In this document: positions 36,378 to 44,526 of the stretch, piece after piece
How positions within the stretch are numbered: the first letter of the stretch is position 1
Layout: each line of letters opens with the position of its first letter
Source: Owenweeksia sp963758205
GTDB lineage: Bacteria; Bacteroidota; Bacteroidia; Flavobacteriales; Schleiferiaceae
Length of the DNA: 64,000 nt
Direction of reading: 5' to 3'
Assembly (NCBI GenBank): GCA_963758205.1
Contig: CAVWUM010000006.1
Location: forward strand, 186,001-250,000
Position numbers and translations under genes: made by a program
Notes under the pieces: model-generated
The model's input: the letters and a program-made list of their open reading frames with translations, nothing else
Told to the model about the DNA's origin: nothing
Database searches by the model: none

Positions 36378-37076
36378 TTAAAGAGGCTTTACGGTGGCTG
36401 ATCCGGAAACTTCCTGGTTCACCTTTCCGGGATTGCCCGCGTAGCGCACCTGGGCTGAACCACTAACATCAACATTCAGTTCTTCGGTAGCATTTACCAG
36501 GGCTTCGGCTGATCCTGATACATCCAGATCGGTAGTTTCAGTTTGAAATTCTTCTGCTTCAACAGTACCCGAACCGGAAATATCGAAACTGGCTTTTTTA
36601 GAATCGCCTTTAATATTCAACCTGGATGAACCGCTCATATCAACTTCCAGATCCTTGCAGGAGATATCAAGCTCCGCCTTATTATTTCCGGCTAAATCAA
36701 TTCTCACTTTCTTCCCATTCAGTTTGCCTTTTGAATTTAATTCACATGAACCTGAAATATCGGCTCCGTTAAACTCATTCATAGTAAGCAGCAATTCCAG
36801 CTTTTGGTAGTGCCCCAATTTCTTTTTAGGCTCAACGTGCAGCGTTCCTCCTTTTACGTAGGTCTCTATGTGTTCCAAAAGGTTTTGGTCGGTAACCACA
36901 ACAACTGAAGAATAATTTCCGGGTTTTATATGGATATCGAATGATCCTGAAACATTGATTTTATCAAAAGGTGCTGCCTCCCGGGTTTCTTCCTTTACAT
37001 TTCCGTTTCCCTCAATGGCCTGCTCGCAGGAGGTGAAAACTATGGCTAGTAAAGCAAAAAGTATGATTTTTTTCAT
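36378..37076 (-). CDS. DUF2807 (head GIN) domain lipoprotein
   Basis: 232 residues. The signal MKKIILFALLAIVFTSC has a lipobox Cys at 17. EGNGNVKEETREAAPFDKINVSGSFDIHI is the typical DUF2807 opening. The rest is a right-handed beta-helix-like repeat with recurring VSGS, ISGS and DMSGSS turns, including NATEELNVDVSGSAQVRYAG at the end. DUF2807 proteins are putative envelope auto-transporter-like adhesin domains of unknown role, very common in Bacteroidota. Single gene. Confidence 0.88.
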   Translation of the reverse strand: MKKIILFALLAIVFTSCEQAIEGNGNVKEETREAAPFDKINVSGSFDIHIKPGNYSSVVVVTDQNLLEHIETYVKGGTLHVEPKKKLGHYQKLELLLTMNEFNGADISGSCELNSKGKLNGKKVRIDLAGNNKAELDISCKDLEVDMSGSSRLNIKGDSKKASFDISGSGTVEAEEFQTETTDLDVSGSAEALVNATEELNVDVSGSAQVRYAGNPGKVNQEVSGSATVKPL

Positions 37077-37190
37077 GGTTTTGATGATTTGCGGCTAAAG
37101 TAAAGAAGAATGAGGAAAGAGGAACAGCGATGGGCTGACGTTGTTCGGGTGATTTGCGTACAATTGGCTTTCAGAAAAATCTAAATAACT

Positions 37191-37421
37191 ATGGCTTCAC
37201 TTAAATACATTCTTCTCATAGTAGGCATTTTATCAATAATAGCATCCATCTACCTTATGATATCCACGGGAGAGATAGTGAATGAAATATTCGGGCTGGT
37301 TTGTGGTGCCGGGCTAATCTGGGGTTATTTTGAGGTTAGAAGGAGGGAAAGTAAGACCGAGCAAAACTTTCCTCCCCAAACCCTTTTCCCTTTGCACTAC
37401 TCTACTACCTTTGCTCCATGA
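37191..37421 (+). CDS. Small two-helix membrane protein
   Basis: 76 residues with two membrane helices (YILLIVGILSIIASIYLMI and IFGLVCGAGLIWGYF) and a basic turn after the second (VRRRESK). The Pro/Phe-rich tail (PPQTLFPLHYSTTFAP) coincides with a promoter-like box for the next gene, so the true C-terminal part may be less constrained. It overlaps the next gene by four bases (ATGA). No family was recognised. Confidence 0.55.
   Translation: MASLKYILLIVGILSIIASIYLMISTGEIVNEIFGLVCGAGLIWGYFEVRRRESKTEQNFPPQTLFPLHYSTTFAP
37406..37413 (+). promoter_or_regulatory. Candidate -7 box inside the small membrane protein gene
   Basis: TACCTTTG matches TAnnTTTG and ends 4 bases before the ATG at 37418, so transcription from it would give a leaderless mRNA for the zinc-ribbon gene. 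A -33 element at normal spacing was not found. Confidence 0.35.
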
Positions 37422-37732
37422 TTTTCATTTTTGGATACCATCCCGTTACCCGGACCGAGGGCCCGGTGGAGGAAATAGAATGTCCCAATTGCCATAATAC
37501 CCGCCATTGGATTTTATCAAAGATGACTTATTTCGTCAGCCTGTTTTTTATACCGCTGATACCTACCCGCAAGGAGCACTTTAAGCAGTGCCCCATTTGC
37601 CACTTTAAAAAAGAGGTTACCCGCGAGGAGTTCAGACATGCCAGCGACCTGGCGCACCTAAATCGCGAGGCGGTGGAAAATGACATGAGCGAGGCTGAAT
37701 ACGAAAGCAAGCTAAAGGATATTCACCCATGA
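37418..37732 (+). CDS. Zinc-ribbon membrane-associated protein
   Basis: 104 residues. Two CxxC pairs (Cys22/Cys25 and Cys58/Cys61) form a zinc ribbon, with a hydrophobic stretch between them (MTYFVSLFFIPLIPT, about 36-50) that could dip into the membrane. The remainder is a charged helix. The TFxxLFFIPLIP-like stretch between the two ribbons resembles small zinc-ribbon proteins of Bacteroidota whose function is not known. It overlaps both neighbours by four bases (ATGA). Confidence 0.7.
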   Translation: MIFIFGYHPVTRTEGPVEEIECPNCHNTRHWILSKMTYFVSLFFIPLIPTRKEHFKQCPICHFKKEVTREEFRHASDLAHLNREAVENDMSEAEYESKLKDIHP

Positions 37733-38238
37733 GAAGGCCACAGGTGGGTGAATATGGTGCCTTTTACCAGGAATATATTGACCTTACACGAGGTGCAGAT
37801 TTTCTTCAAAATCTGGAAGACAGTGCCGATATGCTGCTGGAGTTTCTGGAAAACCTCCATACCGAAAGACGAAATTACAGCTATGCCGGAGGAAAATGGA
37901 GCATCCACCAAATGCTTCAGCATATAGTAGATTGCGACCTGGTGTTTACCTACCGTGCCCTATGGATGGCCAGAGGTGGTGAGCCCAACATCCCCGGATT
38001 TGACGAAAACACCTGGGCCGATAATTCCCTGAATGCCTCTGCTAATTGGGATGAACTGATAGCACAGTTTAAAAACCTGCGCAACTTTTCCATAAGCCTT
38101 TTTCATAGTTTCCCTGAAAAGATAATGGATTACGAGGCCACTATAAATGGGTACAAAACCCGCCTCGGTAGTATTCCATTCATCATGGCAGGCCATACAT
38201 TCCATCATCTCTACATACTTAAAACACGCTATTTATGA
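37729..38238 (+). CDS. DinB-family (DUF664-like) metal-binding protein
   Basis: 169 residues, a four-helix bundle of the DinB superfamily. The metal-binding triad is in place: His64 in QMLQHIVDCD, and His156/His160 in GHTFHHLYIL. The segment YAGGKWSIHQMLQHIVDCD is the typical N-terminal motif with KWS. Members are thiol-dependent transferases or hydrolases in some bacteria; no function can be assigned here. It overlaps both neighbours by four bases, so it belongs to the coupled chain 37191-39662. Confidence 0.88.
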   Translation: MRRPQVGEYGAFYQEYIDLTRGADFLQNLEDSADMLLEFLENLHTERRNYSYAGGKWSIHQMLQHIVDCDLVFTYRALWMARGGEPNIPGFDENTWADNSLNASANWDELIAQFKNLRNFSISLFHSFPEKIMDYEATINGYKTRLGSIPFIMAGHTFHHLYILKTRYL

Positions 38239-38702
38239 AGTGGCCAATGGCATTAGCAATTATTCCTTTTTTGGTGGGATGTGAAAATATTTCAGTGGAA
38301 ACTGAAGTAAAAAGCACCAATGAGCCAGTAGTTAAAAATGACTGGCGAACAGAAATAGACTCGCTGATGACAGCGCAGGAACAGGCCTGGAATAATGGCG
38401 ACCTCAAAAATTATATGTCTGCTTACATTAAATCAGATTCGCTGATGTTTGTGGGCAGCCGTGGCCTTAATTACGGTTGGGAAACCACGCTAAGCAACTA
38501 CCAAAAAAGCTATCCGGACAAGGAAGCCATGGGCACTTTAGAATTTGACAATCTACAGTTTAAAAAGCTGGGAACCACTAATGCTTTGGTAATAGGCCGT
38601 TGGAACTTGTACCGCAAAGCCGATACTTTGCAAGGCAGCTATTTACTGAACTGGCAATTGGTGGATGGTGAGTGGAAAATTATAGCAGATCACTCCAGTT
38701 AG
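38235..38702 (+). CDS. DUF4440/SnoaL-like lipoprotein
   Basis: 155 residues. The signal ends at FLVGC (Cys 16), a lipobox. The mature domain has the NTF2-like pattern of DUF4440: EIDSLMTAQEQAWNNGDLKNYMSAYIKSDSL, then GWETTLSNYQKSYPD and the final NWQLVDGEWKIIADHSS. This fold is seen in ketosteroid-isomerase-like proteins, but the role of this lipoprotein version is unknown. It starts with a four-base overlap with the DinB gene and ends 3 bases before the glycosyltransferase gene. Confidence 0.85.
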   Translation: MKWPMALAIIPFLVGCENISVETEVKSTNEPVVKNDWRTEIDSLMTAQEQAWNNGDLKNYMSAYIKSDSLMFVGSRGLNYGWETTLSNYQKSYPDKEAMGTLEFDNLQFKKLGTTNALVIGRWNLYRKADTLQGSYLLNWQLVDGEWKIIADHSS

Positions 38703-38705
38703 CCT

Positions 38706-39662
38706 ATGAAGATCAGCGGCTTCACTTTCGTTAGAAATGCAACAAAACTGTTTATTCCCGCTAAGGAAGCCATTGCCTCCATACTACCTATAGTTGACGA
38801 ATTTGTAGTAGCCCTTAGCGAAGGTGATGAAGATGATACCACGGAAGAAGAAATTCTTTCGCTGAAAAGCGAAAAAATCAAAATTATACGCACCGGGTGG
38901 GAAGCTGATGAATACCCGAAAAACACACTTTTTGCCCGCCAAACAGATATTGCTAAAGAAGCCTGCACAGGCGACTGGCTTTTTTACCTTCAATGTGATG
39001 AAGCCGTTCATGAAAAGTATTTACCCATCATACAGGAAGCTTTTCAAAAGTATGATGATGATAAGGAGGTTGAAGGCTTTGTGTTTCATTATAAACACTT
39101 TTGGGGCGATTTTGAGCACTACAATCCCTCTCATGCCTTTTACAAACGTGAAGTGCGCGTAATCCGCAACCTTCCTCAAATTCACAGCTTTCGCGATGCA
39201 CAGAGCTTCAGGTTTCATTTAGGTGATTTTAAATACACGTTTGAAGAATATCAACGTAAGGATAACACCCGCAAGCTGAATGTGGCCCAGGTAAAAGCAG
39301 AAATTTACCATTATGGCTGGGTACGCCCCCCGGAACTTATGACGCGTAAGCGAAAAATCGCCAGCGACACTTATCACGGCAAGGAAGAAGCAGGGCGCAT
39401 GTTTAGGCATGAAAGCAACCGTTTTGACTACGGTCCGCTAAACAGGGTGCAGCGTTTTAATGGCACCCACCCGGCCAGTATGCAGCAATGGATAAAGAAA
39501 ATATATTGGAAGGATGAACTTCAATATTCAGGTAAACCGAGGCCAAAGCTGGTAAAATCAAAAAATGAGCGCCTTAAATACAGGATTCTTACCTGGGTGG
39601 AGGTAAACCTGCTGATGGGAAAACAAATTGGGGAGTTTAAGAACTTCAGGCGCATTAGATAG
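38706..39662 (+). CDS. Glycosyltransferase family 2-like protein
   Basis: 318 residues, cytoplasmic, no membrane helix. It starts with GFTFVRNATKLFIPAKEAI and later IVDEFVVALSEGDEDDT and GDWLFYLQCDEAVHEKY, which match the nucleotide-sugar-binding and DxD-like regions of GT-A family 2 enzymes. The C-terminal half (HHYKHFWGDFEHY region and WVRPPELM) resembles a subgroup of Bacteroidota GT2 proteins without known acceptor. It begins 3 bases after the DUF4440 gene and is the last member of the overlapping chain. Confidence 0.82.
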   Translation: MKISGFTFVRNATKLFIPAKEAIASILPIVDEFVVALSEGDEDDTTEEEILSLKSEKIKIIRTGWEADEYPKNTLFARQTDIAKEACTGDWLFYLQCDEAVHEKYLPIIQEAFQKYDDDKEVEGFVFHYKHFWGDFEHYNPSHAFYKREVRVIRNLPQIHSFRDAQSFRFHLGDFKYTFEEYQRKDNTRKLNVAQVKAEIYHYGWVRPPELMTRKRKIASDTYHGKEEAGRMFRHESNRFDYGPLNRVQRFNGTHPASMQQWIKKIYWKDELQYSGKPRPKLVKSKNERLKYRILTWVEVNLLMGKQIGEFKNFRRIR

Positions 39663-39685
39663 TTACACTTCTAAACTCAAACAAA

Positions 39686-41035
39686 ATGAACACACTCAAT
39701 ATTCCAGATAGCAATTTACCACGCATAGTTGTTATCGGATGCGGGTTCGGGGGCTTGCATTTGGTAAAAAAGCTCAAAAAAAAGCCCTTTCAGGTGGTAA
39801 TGATCGATAAACACAATTACCACACCTTTCAGCCGCTGCTATACCAGGTAGCTACTGCAGGGCTTGAGCCTGACTCCATTGCCTACCCTATCCGCCATAT
39901 ATTCAGGAAGCAAAAGGATTTTTATTTCCGCATGGCGATTGCCGAAAAAATAGATGCTGAAAACAATGTACTGAAAACCAGTATTGGCGATATTGATTAT
40001 GATCACCTGATTATAGCCACAGGTAGCAGCACCAACTATTTCGGGATGCAGAGTATAGAGGATTTAGGTATCCCGATGAAGAGTGTGCCTGAGGCGCTGA
40101 ACTTGCGCTCTATCATTTTGCAAAGTTTTGAGGCGGCTAGTCTTACCAGCGATCTTAAAGAAAGAGAACAGCTGATGAACTTTGTAGTTGTGGGTGGGGG
40201 GCCTACGGGTGTAGAACTTTCCGGAGCTTTAGCCGAGTTGAAAACACATGTGCTCCCGCACGATTATCCCGATCTGGATTTCAGGCGGATGTCTATTCAC
40301 TTACTGGAGATGCAGGAAACAGTACTTCCACCAATGAGTGAAACGGCCCAGGATAAGTCTACAAAATATCTTGAAAGCCTAGGGGTACAGGTATGGACCG
40401 AAACACAGGTTAAAGGATACGATGGTAAAACAGTAAAAACCAATAAAAAAGATTTACCCGCATCCAACCTTATATGGGCTGCAGGAGTAAGTGGTACGCT
40501 GATACCCGGCCTTAAGGAAGAAGAAGATTTTAATAAGGGCCGCTACATTGTAAATGCATTCAACCAGGTGGGCAATCATAAAAATATTTATGCTATTGGT
40601 GATGTAGCCGCCATGATATCGGATGAAAACCCCAAGGGCCACCCTATGCTGGCACAGGTAGCTATACAGCAGGGTGTAAACCTGGCAAAAAACCTGGTGC
40701 GCTGGCGGAAAAAGCAAACCGGCAAGGAGTTTAGTTATAATGATAAAGGCTCCATGGCTACCATTGGCCGAAACCGTGCAGTAGCCGATATTGGCAAAGT
40801 TCATTTAGGAGGATTTGCCGGCTGGATTTTATGGATGGCCGTTCACCTGTTCAGCCTGGTTGGTTTTAGAAACCGGATGGTAGTGCTCCTCAACTGGTTC
40901 TTCAACTATTTTAGTTACGATAAAAAAATCAGGCTGATCATACGGCCCGTAATCCGCAACAAAATACAGGAAGAGGAGCTTTCGCTGGATGAAAATGCAG
41001 AAACTATAGATGCCACAGAGAACGACAAAAGTTAG
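39686..41035 (+). CDS. ndh: NADH:quinone oxidoreductase, type II (NDH-2-like)
   Basis: 449 residues. The first dinucleotide fold reads VVIGCGFGGLHLVKKL (15-30) for FAD and the second VVVGGGPTGVELSGALAE (near 163-180) for NAD(P)H. DKHNYHTFQPLLYQVATAGLEPDSI is the typical NDH-2 segment, and YAIGDVAAM near 305 is the FAD-closing motif. A C-terminal hydrophobic, amphipathic stretch (WILWMAVHLFSLVGF) anchors such enzymes to the inner membrane. It passes electrons from NADH to quinone without proton pumping. It starts 23 bases after the GT2 gene. Confidence 0.92.
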   Translation: MNTLNIPDSNLPRIVVIGCGFGGLHLVKKLKKKPFQVVMIDKHNYHTFQPLLYQVATAGLEPDSIAYPIRHIFRKQKDFYFRMAIAEKIDAENNVLKTSIGDIDYDHLIIATGSSTNYFGMQSIEDLGIPMKSVPEALNLRSIILQSFEAASLTSDLKEREQLMNFVVVGGGPTGVELSGALAELKTHVLPHDYPDLDFRRMSIHLLEMQETVLPPMSETAQDKSTKYLESLGVQVWTETQVKGYDGKTVKTNKKDLPASNLIWAAGVSGTLIPGLKEEEDFNKGRYIVNAFNQVGNHKNIYAIGDVAAMISDENPKGHPMLAQVAIQQGVNLAKNLVRWRKKQTGKEFSYNDKGSMATIGRNRAVADIGKVHLGGFAGWILWMAVHLFSLVGFRNRMVVLLNWFFNYFSYDKKIRLIIRPVIRNKIQEEELSLDENAETIDATENDKS

Positions 41036-41047
41036 GTTGAATTAAAT

Positions 41048-41761
41048 ATGTGTACTCTCACCTACCTCCCTACTCCCAAAGGCTTCATCTTTACCCATAA
41101 CAGGGATGAACGGATGGATAGGCCTACGTCAAAGGAATTTCAGCGAAAGAGCCTGGGTACACAAGTGCTCTATTATCCAGAAGATTTAGAAGCACATGGA
41201 AGCTGGATAGCGTTTTCAGATAAGGGCATAGCCGCTTGTTTGTTGAACGGAGGGGCCAAAAGCTATATCCGCAAAGTGCCCTATCGCAAAAGCCGCGGAC
41301 TGGTAGTACTGGAAAGCTTTGATTACAAAACCGTAGATGAGTTTTACAGCAGCTACAATTTTAAGGATATTGAACCATTTACTTTATTGATAAAATCCCG
41401 TGATGAGTTTTGTAAAATAACCCATGATGAGGATGAAACCCGGCTAGCCCAACTAAACCCCGATACCACTCACATTTGGTCATCAACTACTCTATATACT
41501 AAAGAAGTTCGCGAAAAGCGTAGGAAATGGTTTGAAGCATGGCTTTCTAAAAATCCGGAATTAAACCCTGATAACATCAGGGCCTTTCATTATAGTGCCG
41601 GAGATGGGGATAGCGAAAACGACTTGGTAATGAGCCGTTGGGGAATATTGAAAACTCTCAGTATTACACAAATCTCCGTAAGGGAAAATGAAGCGGATCT
41701 GGTTTACCAGGATTTTGTACAAAGCAGTGAAGAAAAGATTTCTGTTGGGATAAGACCCTAA
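41048..41761 (+). CDS. NRDE-family (TANGO2-like) protein
   Basis: 237 residues, starting MCTLTYLPTPKGFIFTHNRDERMDRPT. Cys2 directly after Met, and the NRDE motif, are the marks of the NRDE/TANGO2 superfamily, which has an Ntn-hydrolase-like fold with Cys as possible nucleophile. Further features are YPEDLEAHGSWIAFSDKGIAACLLNGG and a late THIWSSTTLY. Proposed roles of TANGO2 relatives concern heme or lipid metabolism in eukaryotes; the bacterial role is not settled. It starts 12 bases after the NDH-2 gene. Confidence 0.88.
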   Translation: MCTLTYLPTPKGFIFTHNRDERMDRPTSKEFQRKSLGTQVLYYPEDLEAHGSWIAFSDKGIAACLLNGGAKSYIRKVPYRKSRGLVVLESFDYKTVDEFYSSYNFKDIEPFTLLIKSRDEFCKITHDEDETRLAQLNPDTTHIWSSTTLYTKEVREKRRKWFEAWLSKNPELNPDNIRAFHYSAGDGDSENDLVMSRWGILKTLSITQISVRENEADLVYQDFVQSSEEKISVGIRP

Positions 41762-41948
41762 TACGTAAGTTCTCCTTTACCCCCTCCTACTTTCTTATCT
41801 AATAAGAGCGTAAGTCACTTCGGCAATTTTTACCGATTTGATAAGGATGTCTACCATGGCACATGGTTATAATTCTCCTCAAACCTTAAATTTCAACTTC
41901 CCTTTTCTTTTTTACCTACTGTAATACAGTGGATTATAATTTTATATG

Positions 41949-41969
41949 GTACTTTGTATTGCATAGTAC
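41949..41969. promoter_or_regulatory. Candidate PadR operator (imperfect palindrome)
   Basis: The 21 bases begin and end with GTAC and are symmetric at 16 of 21 positions about 41959. The site lies 13 bases upstream of a TAnnTTTG box, where a repressor would block the polymerase, and heads the operon that encodes a PadR regulator. Autoregulation is typical for the family; binding is inferred. Confidence 0.5.
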
Positions 41970-41982
41970 TAAATTAATCTTA

Positions 41983-41990
41983 TATCTTTG
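41983..41990 (+). promoter_or_regulatory. Candidate -7 box of the lipoprotein-PadR-PspC operon
   Basis: TATCTTTG matches TAnnTTTG and lies 16 bases upstream of the ATG at 42007. It also favours that start over the in-frame ATG at 41929, which precedes the box. Confidence 0.5.
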
Positions 41991-42006
41991 CTTAACCAAG
42001 TTCTAT

Positions 42007-42306
42007 ATGATGAGGAAGATTTGTTTGACATGTACAGCACTTTTATTGGTCGGGATGGTAGCCTGCAAACAGCGGTCTGCCGAAGCCGGGAATAATCGAA
42101 ATGTACCTGCAACAAAAAATCACGAAATGGGCAGCAGCCCGCAAGGATTAACCTTTACCACGAAAAAAATTAGTAGAACTGAGGTGCTGCATCAACTTTC
42201 AGTAAAGGTGGATGCTGATACGTACTACCAGATGGCAACCATTACCGATCTGCAGCCGGTAGGGCCGGCCAAAAGAGTTCTTAACATTAATGCAATGGAG
42301 AAATGA
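42007..42306 (+). CDS. Small lipoprotein in the PadR-PspC operon
   Basis: 99 residues from MMRKICLTC at 42007; the frame is open to 41929, but that region holds the promoter and operator. The signal LLLVGMVAC gives a lipobox Cys at 20. The mature part is short, with a Ser/Asn-rich linker and a compact domain (TFTTKKISRTEVLHQLSVKV and YYQMATITDLQPV). No family was recognised. It overlaps the PadR start by four bases (ATGA) and so is translationally coupled to it. A link with envelope stress sensing is plausible from context only. Confidence 0.7.
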   Translation: MMRKICLTCTALLLVGMVACKQRSAEAGNNRNVPATKNHEMGSSPQGLTFTTKKISRTEVLHQLSVKVDADTYYQMATITDLQPVGPAKRVLNINAMEK

Positions 42307-42632
42307 ATTTAGAAAATACCAAAGCCCAGATGCGAAAAGGAGTTCTCGAACTCTGTATCCTATCTATGCTCGAAGGCAAAGATGCGTATGCATCTGATAT
42401 TATTGAGCACCTAAAAAAAGCGGAAATGATTGTTGTGGAGGGTACCCTCTACCCCCTGCTTACCCGCCTAAAAAATGCCGATCTCCTGGCCTACCGCTGG
42501 GAAGAATCCACTTCAGGGCCACCCAGAAAATACTATTCCCTTACTGAAAAAGGGAAAACTGCCCTAGAAGAACTTTTACAATCCTGGGACACACTTGTGC
42601 AAGCCGTAAACAAAACCGTAAAAAAATCCTGA
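42303..42632 (+). CDS. PadR-family transcriptional regulator
   Basis: 109 residues, the short PadR subtype. The winged helix occupies about 10-90: AQMRKGVLELCILSML, SDIIEHLKKAEMIVVEGTLYPLLTRL and then LLAYRWEESTSGPPRKYYSLTEKGK, which are the helix-turn-helix and wing motifs of PadR. A short C-terminal helix supports dimerisation. It is cytoplasmic and probably represses its own operon through the palindrome at 41949-41969. It precedes the PspC gene by 6 bases, a pairing very common in Bacteroidota. Confidence 0.93.
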   Translation: MNLENTKAQMRKGVLELCILSMLEGKDAYASDIIEHLKKAEMIVVEGTLYPLLTRLKNADLLAYRWEESTSGPPRKYYSLTEKGKTALEELLQSWDTLVQAVNKTVKKS

Positions 42633-42638
42633 TCAGCC

Positions 42639-44477
42639 ATGAATAAGACTTTAAACATAAATCTTGCGGGATACATCTTTCATGTAGATGAAGATGCATT
42701 TACCCGCCTTGAAAAATATTTGAATACCCTTAAGGTTCAATTTGTAAATACCGAGGGTGGTAAAGAGATTATCAGCGATATAGAAATGCGTATTGCCGAA
42801 CTTTTTAAAGAGCGTACCGGTGAGCATAAAGATGTGATAAATGCAGCGGATGTGGATCAGGTAATAAACATTATGGGCCAGCCCGAAGATTACCTGGACC
42901 TTGGTGAAGACGAGGCACCAAAATCGCCCGAGCTGGAGTTTACAAGCCGTAAAAAGCGCATTTTCCGCGATACTGACAATCGTATTATTGGTGGTGTGGC
43001 AGCCGGTATAGCCGCCTATTTTAATGTAGATTCCATTTGGATAAGGCTGGTGTTTATTCTGCTTTTCCTCAGCGGCTTCGGTTTTCTTTTTTACCTGATT
43101 ATGTGGCTGATTATACCCAAAGCCCAAACCACCGCTGAAAAACTACAGATGCGAGGGGAAAAAGTAAATATCTCTAACATTGAGCGATCCATACGTGATG
43201 AAATGCAGGGCTTCAGCAACCGTGTTTCTGATATCGATTACAAAAAAACCAAAGGCCACCTGTCCTCTTTTTTTACTGATTTAGGCGATTTTATAATAGA
43301 TGCACTTAAACTGATCTTTAAAGTGGTGGGCAAATTACTTGGGCTTTTCTTTCTGCTTATGGGCTTTGTAATACTAGCTGCGCTTATAGTAGGTTTATTT
43401 GCCGGAGGTGTTGAAATTACCGGCTCAGGCTATGCCTTAAGCGATCTTTTCGACTTTTTCCAATTGATTACTGTTAGTGATGGACACTACAACCTGTTGC
43501 TGGCCGGTATTGTACTTAGCGTAATTGCGCCCTTCTTTTTACTATTTTATTTTGGCATACGGTTGCTGTTCCAACTGGAGCCACTAAATGCCCCTACACG
43601 AAGTGCGCTGGTTTTAACCACCTTTTTAGGCATTGTGTTTTTAGTGGTAGCGGGGGTAAAAATCGGTTTGCAATTTGACGACTATGCTGAAACCAGCCGT
43701 GAGCTACCCTTGGGCAATGCCAAAAATTTTACCCTCGTTTTAGATGAAGACTCATTAAGTCAGCAATTTTTAAGAGGTGATGCCCCCAACTGGATACATG
43801 AGGGCCAAATGAATGCCTTTAACTTTGTAGAACTTGATATCCGCAAGGCCGATGGCGACATAGCATATCTTAAGATTTATACCGAGTCCGAAGGGCATGA
43901 CAGAAAAGCTGCCAGGTATAATGGCCGTGAAGTAACTTTTAACTTAAAGGTGCGTGACTCTACTATTTACGTCCCCAACCACTTTGTATTAAATAAGGGT
44001 CAAAAATTCAGGGGCCAGCAAGTAACAGTAATATTGTATTTACCCGAAAACCATAGTACCTATATAGACGAAAATGTGGTTGAAGTGCTTGAAGATGTGG
44101 AAAATCTGCAAAATACCTGGGATGCAGATATGGGTAAAACTAAGTGGCTTATGACGGAAAGAGGCCTGAGTTGTGCCGGCTGCCCCATGCCCGAGTATGA
44201 TGAGGATGAAAACTATGACGGTGACTTTGACTTTGACGAAGATGCAGAGCGTATAGACTGGGAAATTAAAGAAGAGAATGACAGAATAGAAATCAGAAAC
44301 AATGACTCCAAAGGTTCGGAAACCTGGATAATTGATGAAAATGGAGTAAGGAAAGTGAGAGAGCCAAAAACCAATAGGCGGGAAAAGAAAATTGAAATGG
44401 ATACGTCCCAGGGAATTTCATCGCGATATGGTACAGGGCTACTGGCTTTTAAAAATGACCTGGAAGCTGTAATTTGA
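42639..44477 (+). CDS. PspC-domain envelope stress-like membrane protein
   Basis: 612 residues. An N-terminal cytoplasmic region (1-95; LNINLAGYIFHVDEDAF and EIISDIEMRIAELFKER) is followed by a PspC domain (about 105-165) with KRIFRDTDNRIIGGVAAGIAAYF and two helices, then a membrane helix region (about 220-360, five or so helices) and an extracytoplasmic beta-rich domain (about 365-530) that resembles DUF2807-like repeats. The C-terminal tail is acidic, then Lys/Arg-rich. The layout suggests a membrane sensor or effector regulated by the adjacent PadR protein. It ends before a strong bidirectional terminator. Confidence 0.9.
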   Translation: MNKTLNINLAGYIFHVDEDAFTRLEKYLNTLKVQFVNTEGGKEIISDIEMRIAELFKERTGEHKDVINAADVDQVINIMGQPEDYLDLGEDEAPKSPELEFTSRKKRIFRDTDNRIIGGVAAGIAAYFNVDSIWIRLVFILLFLSGFGFLFYLIMWLIIPKAQTTAEKLQMRGEKVNISNIERSIRDEMQGFSNRVSDIDYKKTKGHLSSFFTDLGDFIIDALKLIFKVVGKLLGLFFLLMGFVILAALIVGLFAGGVEITGSGYALSDLFDFFQLITVSDGHYNLLLAGIVLSVIAPFFLLFYFGIRLLFQLEPLNAPTRSALVLTTFLGIVFLVVAGVKIGLQFDDYAETSRELPLGNAKNFTLVLDEDSLSQQFLRGDAPNWIHEGQMNAFNFVELDIRKADGDIAYLKIYTESEGHDRKAARYNGREVTFNLKVRDSTIYVPNHFVLNKGQKFRGQQVTVILYLPENHSTYIDENVVEVLEDVENLQNTWDADMGKTKWLMTERGLSCAGCPMPEYDEDENYDGDFDFDEDAERIDWEIKEENDRIEIRNNDSKGSETWIIDENGVRKVREPKTNRREKKIEMDTSQGISSRYGTGLLAFKNDLEAVI

Positions 44478-44490
44478 AAACCAGATATAT

Positions 44491-44526
44491 AACACAGCCG
44501 GCAAAAAAGCCGGCTGTGTTATTTTT
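44491..44526. terminator. Bidirectional terminator between converging genes
   Basis: AACACAGCCGGC (44491-44502) pairs perfectly with GCCGGCTGTGTT (44509-44520) around AAAAAA, with a T-run after it. It serves the PspC operon on the plus strand and overlaps the end of the kinase gene on the minus strand. Confidence 0.9.
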
